This document shows positions 7,088 to 11,906 of a stretch of 11,906 nucleotides of DNA, one piece after another; the stretch's first letter is position 1, and every line of letters starts with the position of its first letter. The translations under genes and the position numbers were made by a program. The notes under the pieces were generated by a model. That model made no database searches. It was given only the letters and a program-made list of their open reading frames with translations, and was not told where the DNA came from. Source of the DNA: an uncultured Actinomycetes bacterium (GTDB taxonomy: Bacteria > Actinomycetota > Actinomycetes > S36-B12 > UBA5976); NCBI GenBank assembly GCA_937896305.1, contig CALBND010000027.1, positions 1 through 11,906 of the forward strand, given 5' to 3'.

Positions 7088-7855
7088 ATGGGTTTGATGC
7101 AAGGAAAAACAATCTTAGTTACAGGAGTTTTAACGGACCATTCGATCGCTTTCTCTGTTGCGAAGTTAATTCAAGACGAGGGTGGCACTGCGATATTAAC
7201 TTCCTTCGGTAGAGCTATGGGAGCAACTCAACGCGCAAATTCTAGATTACCCAAACTTGCAGAAATTATTGAATTAGATGTAACTGACAATGATAACTTG
7301 ACTGCGTTACCAGATGCTTTGAAAAAAATAACCAAAAAATTAGATGGGGTAGTGCATGCAATAGGTTTTGCCCCTCAAAGTGCTTTAGGTGGAAATTTCT
7401 TAAACACCGAATGGCCAGATGTGGCTACTGCTCTACATGTTTCTGCTTATTCATTTAAATCCCTTTCAATGGCATGTTTAGATTTAATGCCCGAAGGTGG
7501 AAGCATTGTTGGTTTAGATTTTGATGCAACTGTGTCATGGCCACAATATGACTGGATGGGCGTTGCTAAATCAGCATTGGAATCAACTTCAAGATATTTA
7601 GCCAGACATTTGGGACCAAAAAATATTAGAGTAAATCTTATTGCTGCAGGACCTGTGAACACTGTTGCTGCAAAACATATTCCTGGATTTGAAAAATTTG
7701 AAGATGCTTGGGCAGCAAGGGCACCACTTGGTTGGAAAGTTGCTGACCCTATTCCATCAGCAAAAGCTGTGGTGGCATTACTCTCAGACTGGTTCCCCTC
7801 AACAACTGGTGAAATTATTCATGTTGATGGTGGATACCACTCGATGGGGGCCTAA
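7088..7855 (+). CDS. fabI: FabI/InhA-type enoyl-ACP reductase (NADH)
   Basis: This 255-residue enzyme carries out the last reduction of the elongation cycle, trans-2-enoyl-ACP to acyl-ACP. It is an atypical SDR with the enoyl reductase signature: TGVLTDHSIAFSVAK near the N terminus, AIGFAP (91-96), Phe145 in GLDFDAT, catalytic Tyr154 and Lys161 in QYDWMGVAKSALES, AAGPVNT (186-192) and RAPLGW (211-216). These stretches align closely with mycobacterial InhA, but the substrate-binding loop after AAGPVNT is several residues shorter than in InhA. The position of InhA Ser94 is alanine here (Ala91). It lies two bases after fabG with GGGAA seven bases before the ATG, so they form one operon. The stop codon overlaps the convergent minus-strand gene by four bases. 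Confidence 0.95.
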   Translation: MGLMQGKTILVTGVLTDHSIAFSVAKLIQDEGGTAILTSFGRAMGATQRANSRLPKLAEIIELDVTDNDNLTALPDALKKITKKLDGVVHAIGFAPQSALGGNFLNTEWPDVATALHVSAYSFKSLSMACLDLMPEGGSIVGLDFDATVSWPQYDWMGVAKSALESTSRYLARHLGPKNIRVNLIAAGPVNTVAAKHIPGFEKFEDAWAARAPLGWKVADPIPSAKAVVALLSDWFPSTTGEIIHVDGGYHSMGA

Positions 7856-8586
7856 GTTTTATTAAGCGCGTAATTAACTACAGCTGATAAACCATTTCGA
7901 CAGCTACGGTTTAGATCAACAATTGGCAAAGACCACATGGATTGTTTCGTGGCACTAAAAGTGTTTACATTTTTTTCAATAGCTAATTCGGTGGTAGCTA
8001 AAACTCTTAATAAGCGGCCTATCAGAAAAGTGACTCTGGTTGGTTGATCATCAGGATAATGTTGGATTGAAATATCGTGTTCTAAATCAATTAATATATC
8101 TCGGGCTTTTAAATCGTTACTAACGAGGTCAAAAGCCTCTAAGTCTTCACTTGTTTCGTGTAACAAATTTGAAAGTTGTGAATCCATATCCTGCCAGGAG
8201 TATTTAATATCAACAGGTTGCTTGTGTCGAATAGTTGACATCCAATGACTCTGACCTTCGTGTAAACCTTTGGGAGTTCCATTTTTTGTTGTAATAACAC
8301 TTCCTAGACTTAAGGCAAAGTCCACAAACTCATCAGAGCCTATAATTCCGTCAGTGTTGCCTGTGATGGGGAAATGGGCTCTAAGTCCAGATGCCCCTTC
8401 GCGTCTTAAATTTGAAATATGAATTGCCAAACTTTCTTCACCAAGTAACGTTTGAACGAATCGAGGAGAATCACTCAAAGAATCAACAGATCTTTCAAGT
8501 GTTTCCCTTCCTTGCATAAAAGCTGTAGCCCAAATGGCCAAGCCAATAGTTGGAGGCACGGAAGTGAATAACTGACTGTTTCGCAC
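7852..8586 (-). CDS. hypothetical protein, unrecognised family
   Basis: I do not recognise this 244-residue protein. It has no signal peptide, membrane helix, cysteine-pair motif or nucleotide-binding loop; its single cysteine is near the C terminus (Cys229). The N-terminal half has a PPTIGLAIWATAF stretch (11-23) and a GLRAHFPITGNTDGI segment (67-81), which read like alternating strands and helices. From about 130 onwards it appears mainly helical, with acidic patches (148-172) and RLLRVLATTELAIEK (191-205). Codon use and AT content match the neighbours, so it looks like a resident gene. The start is GTG at 8586, the first start after two in-frame TAA codons. GGAG lies only two bases upstream, so initiation may be leaderless. 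It converges on fabI with a four-base overlap and diverges from the ABC ATPase gene across 35 bases. Confidence 0.75.
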   Translation of the reverse strand: MRNSQLFTSVPPTIGLAIWATAFMQGRETLERSVDSLSDSPRFVQTLLGEESLAIHISNLRREGASGLRAHFPITGNTDGIIGSDEFVDFALSLGSVITTKNGTPKGLHEGQSHWMSTIRHKQPVDIKYSWQDMDSQLSNLLHETSEDLEAFDLVSNDLKARDILIDLEHDISIQHYPDDQPTRVTFLIGRLLRVLATTELAIEKNVNTFSATKQSMWSLPIVDLNRSCRNGLSAVVNYALNKT

Positions 8587-8621
8587 GACTCCACATTATT
8601 ATGCATTAAGGTTTAAGTGTT
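8587..8621. promoter_or_regulatory. 35-base divergent intergenic region with candidate -10 elements
   Basis: This spacer must drive both flanking genes unless a promoter lies inside a coding region. On the plus strand TAAGGT (8607-8612) ends nine bases before the ATG at 8622. On the minus strand TAATGT (8593-8598) ends six bases before the GTG at 8586, and CATAAT (8598-8603) ends eleven bases before it. Neither gene has a well-spaced Shine-Dalgarno sequence, so leaderless transcripts in both directions are plausible. No -35 boxes are evident. Confidence 0.35.
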
Positions 8622-9413
8622 ATGGCCTCCAATCTTCCAGTATTCAAATTCTCTGATGTTTCGGTAAAACGTGATGGCAAAAATATTATTGAGGTAAAAA
8701 ATCTAGAAATCTTTCCCGGACAAAATTTAGTTGTTATCGGCTTGAATGGAGCAGGAAAATCTACGATTCTCAATGTCTTATCAACCGATATTTATCCCAC
8801 CAAGGGTCAAGTAAATATTCTTGGTGAAACTATTGGAAAAGTAGATATAAATGAGTTAAAAAATCGGATAGGTTTTAGCAGCCCTAAACTAATTCCACGT
8901 GTCCCATCACATGAAACGGTCATGAATATTGTTTTGTCAGCCGCATATTCAATATATGGAATTTACAAAGAAATTTATGAAGATAGTGATAAAAAACGAG
9001 CAATTGAATGCCTAGAAATAATGGGTATGAGAAACATGGTTGAGAGAGCTTTTGAGACTTTGTCAGATGGTGAGAAGCAAAGAACTCTAATCGCTAGAGC
9101 CCTAATGAATGATCCAGAAATTTTGTTATTAGACGAACCAGCTTCATCTTTAGATATCGTTGCTAGAGAAGAACTATTAGCCCGTTTAGATGATTTAATG
9201 TCACAATCAAGTAGCCCAGCCATAGTCATGGTTACCCACCATCTGGAAGAAATACCAAAATTGATTAGTCATTGTGCAATTGTTAAAAATGGGCAAATTA
9301 TATCCTTTGGCCCAATCGATGAAGTTTTAACAGATCAAAATTTAAGTACAGGTTATGACATGAGTTTGAAAATTGTTAACAATCAAGGTAGAAAATTTGC
9401 CTATAAGGCTTAA
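8622..9413 (+). CDS. stand-alone ABC ATPase domain protein
   Basis: This 263-residue protein is a single ABC ATPase domain with no fused membrane segment. Motifs are Walker A GLNGAGKST (40-48), signature LSDGEKQR (147-154), Walker B ILLLDEP (167-173) with SSLD as D-loop, and H-loop His206 in VTHHLEE. Two points are unusual against textbook transport ATPases: the Q-loop region reads IGFSSPKL, with serine where glutamine is expected, and the signature has Asp149 where glycine or serine is usual. LSDGE and the altered Q-loop remind me of the ModF/YlmA-like group of orphan ATPases, but this is from memory. No permease or binding protein is nearby; a Nudix-like protein and a VKOR protein follow. 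The substrate and even a transport role are unknown. Confidence 0.88.
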   Translation: MASNLPVFKFSDVSVKRDGKNIIEVKNLEIFPGQNLVVIGLNGAGKSTILNVLSTDIYPTKGQVNILGETIGKVDINELKNRIGFSSPKLIPRVPSHETVMNIVLSAAYSIYGIYKEIYEDSDKKRAIECLEIMGMRNMVERAFETLSDGEKQRTLIARALMNDPEILLLDEPASSLDIVAREELLARLDDLMSQSSSPAIVMVTHHLEEIPKLISHCAIVKNGQIISFGPIDEVLTDQNLSTGYDMSLKIVNNQGRKFAYKA

Positions 9414-9435
9414 ATCAAGGTTTGGGCGTAGAATC

Positions 9436-9445
9436 GAGAGGGAGG
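9436..9445 (+). promoter_or_regulatory. strong ribosome binding site selecting TTG 9452
   Basis: GAGAGGGAGG contains a near-consensus GGAGG and lies six bases before an in-frame TTG at 9452. It decides the start of the Nudix-like gene, because the earlier in-frame TTG at 9422 lies upstream of this site and has only a weak purine context. Confidence 0.65.
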
Positions 9446-9451
9446 CCTAAT

Positions 9452-9994
9452 TTGAGTTTGTTTAGCGACACAGATGATCATGGATCATGGTTAAGTGACG
9501 AACAAATAAATTTTGTACGAGAACGATTACCGATTCTTTATATTGATGCAATTCCTATCAGAGTAGATGAATTTGGAAATGTTGAAAATATTGGTTTACT
9601 TTTGAAAGCTATGCCAGATGGCAGTATTAGTCGTGCCATGGTTTCGGGTCGAGTGTTACATCAAGAAAGAATTCGAAGTGCCTTAATGAGACATCTAGAA
9701 AAAGATTTAGGGCCAAGGGCGTTCCCTCAACTTCCACCAAGTCCTGCACCATTTACTGTTGTGGAATATTTTCCTGATTCAAGTATTTCTGGTTTCCACG
9801 ATCCCCGACAGCACGCAGTAAGTTTGGCATTTGTGGTAGTGGTGAAGGGGGATTGCCAACCAAGCCAAAAGGCACTTGATTTGGTCTGGTTAACACCTGA
9901 AGAAGCACAGAAGAGTAATGTCGAAACTGAAATGACTGGGGGTCAAGCAAAACTTCTTAAACTGGCCCTGGCCCACATGGGAGTCCTAAACTAA
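9452..9994 (+). CDS. DUF4916 Nudix-like hydrolase family protein
   Basis: This protein of 180 residues fits the actinobacterial DUF4916 group of Nudix-like proteins. Family stretches are WLSDEQINFVRERLPILYID near the N terminus, SGRVLHQERIR, RHLEKDLGPRAFPQLPPSP, FHDPRQHAVSLAF and LVWLTPEEA. The Nudix box spacing G-x5-E-x7-R is preserved at 9647-9712, but the following glutamates are changed: RE reads RH and EE reads KD. Because the EE pair normally binds catalytic metal, pyrophosphohydrolase activity is doubtful or uses other residues. I start at TTG 9452 on the strength of the ribosome site; an upstream TTG at 9422 would add ten residues without family features. It follows the ABC ATPase by 38 bases and overlaps the VKOR start by one base. 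Substrate unknown. Confidence 0.85.
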   Translation: MSLFSDTDDHGSWLSDEQINFVRERLPILYIDAIPIRVDEFGNVENIGLLLKAMPDGSISRAMVSGRVLHQERIRSALMRHLEKDLGPRAFPQLPPSPAPFTVVEYFPDSSISGFHDPRQHAVSLAFVVVVKGDCQPSQKALDLVWLTPEEAQKSNVETEMTGGQAKLLKLALAHMGVLN

Positions 9995-10554
9995 TGAAAA
10001 CAAGTAATTTTACTTCAAAACCATTGCACTGGCTACTAGCTTTTGGTGGCATCGTTGGTTGGTTCTCTTCATTCATATTGACTGTAGACAAGATAAAATT
10101 ATTAGAAAATCCAGATTATATTTCATCTTGCAATGTTAATAAATTATTAGCCTGTGGAAACGTAGTAAAAACTGCACAAGCATCTTACTTCGGATTTCCT
10201 AATAGCATCATCGGAGTCAGTAGTTTCCCGATTCTTGCTGTTATCGGATTTTTATTGATTATGGGATTTAGTGTCCCAAAATGGATGATAGGAATAATTA
10301 CCCTTGCAAGTGGTGCGGCAACAGTATTTGTTTCTTGGCTTTCATATCAAAGTATTTTCGTTATCGGAATTTTATGCCCATATTGCATCGTCGTTTGGGG
10401 GATGACAGTTCCTATATTTTTTCTCACACTAAGAGATTTATTGCGTTCAAGTAAGAGATCTTTTTTTAGAAATTTGGCCCCATTGGCCGGTTACTTAACC
10501 TTGAGCTGGTTCTTGGTAGTAGGGGCTGCAATATATTTTGAATTAATTTTTTAA
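9994..10554 (+). CDS. VKOR family disulfide-forming membrane protein
   Basis: Bacterial vitamin K epoxide reductase homologues re-oxidise a periplasmic thiol oxidase (DsbA-like) and pass electrons to membrane quinones, replacing DsbB. This 186-residue protein has about five membrane helices (roughly 11-31, 72-92, 97-117, 120-144, 162-184). Both required cysteine pairs are visible: loop cysteines Cys46 and Cys54 in the external segment after helix 1, and the active-site CPYC (Cys128, Cys131). The FGFPNSIIG motif (66-74) at the start of helix 2 is also family-typical. Unlike many actinobacterial or cyanobacterial versions, there is no C-terminal thioredoxin domain, so a separate partner should exist elsewhere in the genome. 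Its ATG overlaps the Nudix-like stop by one base, which suggests coupling; a functional link between the two is not evident. Confidence 0.93.
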   Translation: MKTSNFTSKPLHWLLAFGGIVGWFSSFILTVDKIKLLENPDYISSCNVNKLLACGNVVKTAQASYFGFPNSIIGVSSFPILAVIGFLLIMGFSVPKWMIGIITLASGAATVFVSWLSYQSIFVIGILCPYCIVVWGMTVPIFFLTLRDLLRSSKRSFFRNLAPLAGYLTLSWFLVVGAAIYFELIF

Positions 10555-10558
10555 AAAG
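10547..10558 (-). terminator. T-run after tRNA-Leu
   Basis: Directly after the tRNA 3' end the minus strand reads CTTTTT. With the folded tRNA as the upstream structure this may end transcription. On the plus strand the same place carries six T residues at 10547-10552, inside the end of the VKOR gene, but without a hairpin before them. There are only four bases between the VKOR stop and the tRNA. Confidence 0.3.
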
Positions 10559-10642
10559 TGTCCGAAGGGGGAATTGAACCCCCATCCCCGTTAAGGGACT
10601 AGCACCTCAAGCTAGCGCGTCTACCAATTCCGCCATCCGGAC
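10559..10642 (-). tRNA. tRNA-Leu (anticodon GAG)
   Basis: Read on the minus strand, the 84-base gene folds as a class II tRNA. The acceptor arm GTCCGGA pairs with TTCGGAC, including one G-T wobble, and A is the discriminator base, as needed for leucine. The D-arm contains TGGCGGAATTGGTAGACGCG, typical of bacterial tRNA-Leu. The anticodon stem-loop has loop TTGAGGT, giving anticodon GAG, which reads CUC and CUU. A long variable arm follows (CCC-TTAA-GGGG type), then the T-arm with GGTTCAATTCC. The CCA end is not encoded: the base after the discriminator is C and then a T-run, so CCA must be added by nucleotidyltransferase. It is the only RNA gene I found in the window. Confidence 0.95.
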
Positions 10643-10656
10643 TTACCTAAACACAC

Positions 10657-10662
10657 ACGATA
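10657..10662 (-). promoter_or_regulatory. candidate -10 element for tRNA-Leu
   Basis: TATCGT on the minus strand fits TAnnnT and ends 14 bases before the mature tRNA 5' end, which would leave a short leader for RNase P to trim. No good -35 box lies 16-18 bases further upstream. The 71-base gap 10643-10713 also has to contain the promoter of the divergent peptidase gene, which I could not identify. Confidence 0.25.
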
Positions 10663-10713
10663 ACAATTGAGGGCAAATTCAATATCACAGAGTCTTAGAG
10701 GCAAGATAGAAAT

Positions 10714-11906
10714 ATGACCGATCCTAAAATTATCGAATCTCTTGAAAAACGAGTCATTGATTATTGCCAAAATCTAATTCGGATCGATACCACTAATTAT
10801 GGAAACGGGGAAAGCGAAGGCGAATTCAAGGCAGCTGAATATGTTGCATCAATTTTGAATGAAATAAATATTGAAAGTGAAATTGTTGGTCCTGATGCCA
10901 AAAGGAGTTCTGTCTTAGCAAGACTAAAAGGTACTGATGAAACTTTGCCTGGCATAGTTTTACATGGACATCTTGATGTGGTTCCTGTTGAACAAGAGAA
11001 ATGGACGAAACCTGCATTCGATGCATTGATAGATGATGAAATGATTTTTGGGCGCGGGGCAGTAGATATGAAAAATGGTAACGCCATGATTTTAGCTAGC
11101 CTTTATGAGCTGATTAAGTCTGGCTGGAAACCCAAAAGAAACATCACCTTAGCTTTCTTTGCTGATGAAGAAGCTGGAGGCACTTATGGATCGCATTTTG
11201 TGACAGATAATTACCAAGATTATTTCACAAATGTTTCCGAAGCAGTTGGCGAAGTTGGAGGCTTCTCGCACACACTTGGTAATGGGGTAAGACTTTACTT
11301 AATTGAAACAGCTCAAAAAGGTATTGCTTGGATGAAGGCCTCTGTTAAAGGAACTGCTGGACATGGTTCCATGATTAACAACGAGAACGCGATCTCAAAG
11401 CTCGCTAAAGCTATAAACGAATTAAATAATCACAAATTTCCCGTTACTATAAAGGATTCAGTAAGACACTTACTTGAAGAAACTGCGAAAGCACACGACA
11501 CAACTTTTGATGCTAAGGATCCCGAAAAAACAGTTGCTTTACTTGGTTCACTTGCAAAACTTGTTTCGGCAACAACAAAAAATACTGCTAATCCAACAAT
11601 GTTAAATGCCGGATACAAGGTAAACGTAATTCCTGGAGAAGCAGTAGCCCATATAGATGGAAGATTTCTCCCCGGTCAAGGAGAGAGCTTCTTAAAAGAG
11701 TTACAAGAGATACTTGGCGATGATGTTGAGTTGGTTGCTGAAAATTATGATGTGGCACTTGAAGCTTCCTTCGAAACACCATTAGTTGATCTAATGATCA
11801 ATAGCCTTGCAAAGGAAGACCCGGCAGCCAAAGTCGTTCCCTACATGCTTTCAGGCGGGACAGATGCTAAAGCTCTATCGTTACTGGGGATCAAAGGTTA
11901 TGGTTT
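10714..11906 (+). CDS. M20 family zinc metallopeptidase (3' end cut off)
   Basis: The frame is open from ATG 10714 to the right edge, 397 codons plus two bases, so the C terminus (probably a few dozen residues) is missing. It is an M20 (DapE/ArgE/CPG2-like) cytosolic amidohydrolase or peptidase with two catalytic zinc ions. Visible ligands and catalytic residues are HGHLDVVP (His84, Asp88 as helper), GRGAVDMK with bridging Asp118, DEEAGG with catalytic base Glu152 and ligand Glu153, and the dimerisation-domain motif GTAGHGSM with His217. SGGTDAK (380-386) is also family-typical; the last zinc histidine should lie past the window. Some members are succinyl-diaminopimelate desuccinylases and others dipeptidases; substrate cannot be chosen here. 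The start has only a distant AGAGG (twelve bases away), so initiation is uncertain in mechanism but ATG fits the family N terminus. Confidence 0.92.
   Translation, partial: MTDPKIIESLEKRVIDYCQNLIRIDTTNYGNGESEGEFKAAEYVASILNEINIESEIVGPDAKRSSVLARLKGTDETLPGIVLHGHLDVVPVEQEKWTKPAFDALIDDEMIFGRGAVDMKNGNAMILASLYELIKSGWKPKRNITLAFFADEEAGGTYGSHFVTDNYQDYFTNVSEAVGEVGGFSHTLGNGVRLYLIETAQKGIAWMKASVKGTAGHGSMINNENAISKLAKAINELNNHKFPVTIKDSVRHLLEETAKAHDTTFDAKDPEKTVALLGSLAKLVSATTKNTANPTMLNAGYKVNVIPGEAVAHIDGRFLPGQGESFLKELQEILGDDVELVAENYDVALEASFETPLVDLMINSLAKEDPAAKVVPYMLSGGTDAKALSLLGIKGYG

Noticed and set aside
7088..7855. Reading Ala91 of the enoyl reductase as an acquired drug-resistance change
   Set aside because: The organism does not look mycobacterial, and alanine is plausibly the ancestral state outside mycobacteria.
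7665..7865. Open frame on the plus strand in another phase within the 3' end of fabI
   Set aside because: It overlaps a clearly conserved enzyme, has no family motif or ribosome site, and its product looks like a frame-shifted read of fabI.
10547..10557. TTTTTTAAAAA as a bidirectional terminator
   Set aside because: No hairpin precedes the T-run on the plus strand, and the plus-strand T residues are VKOR codons. It is kept only as a weak tRNA terminator on the minus strand.
10797..11087. Minus-strand open frames opposite the M20 peptidase
   Set aside because: The plus-strand frame carries all M20 zinc motifs, and the antisense products show no domain.

Overview
The window looks like part of a streamlined, AT-rich actinobacterial chromosome. 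G+C is roughly in the high 30s percent by eye, from a few lines counted. The actinobacterial reading rests on several things: the SufD-Rieske-SufC-SufS-SufU-SufT gene order, an InhA-type enoyl-ACP reductase beside FabG, a DUF3099 membrane protein beside SURF1, and a DUF4916 Nudix-like protein. Low G+C, four-base or one-base gene overlaps and near-absent spacers fit small-genome aquatic lineages such as the Nanopelagicales (acI) group. That placement is an inference and no 16S gene is present to test it.

Layout. (1) 1-3328, plus strand: the 3' part of a SUF iron-sulfur cluster operon: end of sufD, a Rieske [2Fe-2S] protein, sufC, sufS, sufU and a SufT-like MIP18/DUF59 factor. Most junctions overlap, so the genes are probably cotranscribed and translationally coupled. 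(2) 3375-5246, plus: a fused membrane-plus-ATPase ABC exporter half-transporter, possibly with its own leaderless promoter. (3) 5247-6258, minus: SURF1 (cytochrome oxidase assembly) downstream of a small DUF3099 membrane protein. (4) 6369-7855, plus: fabG and fabI, two reductive steps of type II fatty-acid synthesis. (5) 7852-8586, minus: a protein I do not recognise. (6) 8622-10554, plus: a stand-alone ABC ATPase, a DUF4916 Nudix-like protein with a degenerate Nudix box, and a VKOR-family disulfide-forming membrane protein, spaced like an operon. (7) 10559-10642, minus: tRNA-Leu(GAG). (8) 10714 to the right edge, plus: an M20-family metallopeptidase cut by the window end.

Most genes are core metabolism or housekeeping. 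I see no insertion sequence, CRISPR array, prophage gene, attachment site or origin, and no gene-free stretch over about 110 bases. Three convergent gene pairs abut or overlap at their 3' ends, leaving no room for ordinary terminators, and several starts look leaderless or use GTG/TTG. The least explained parts are the protein at 7852-8586, the permease-less ABC ATPase with an altered Q-loop, and the Nudix-like protein lacking key glutamates. I found no convincing evidence of a novel multi-gene system.
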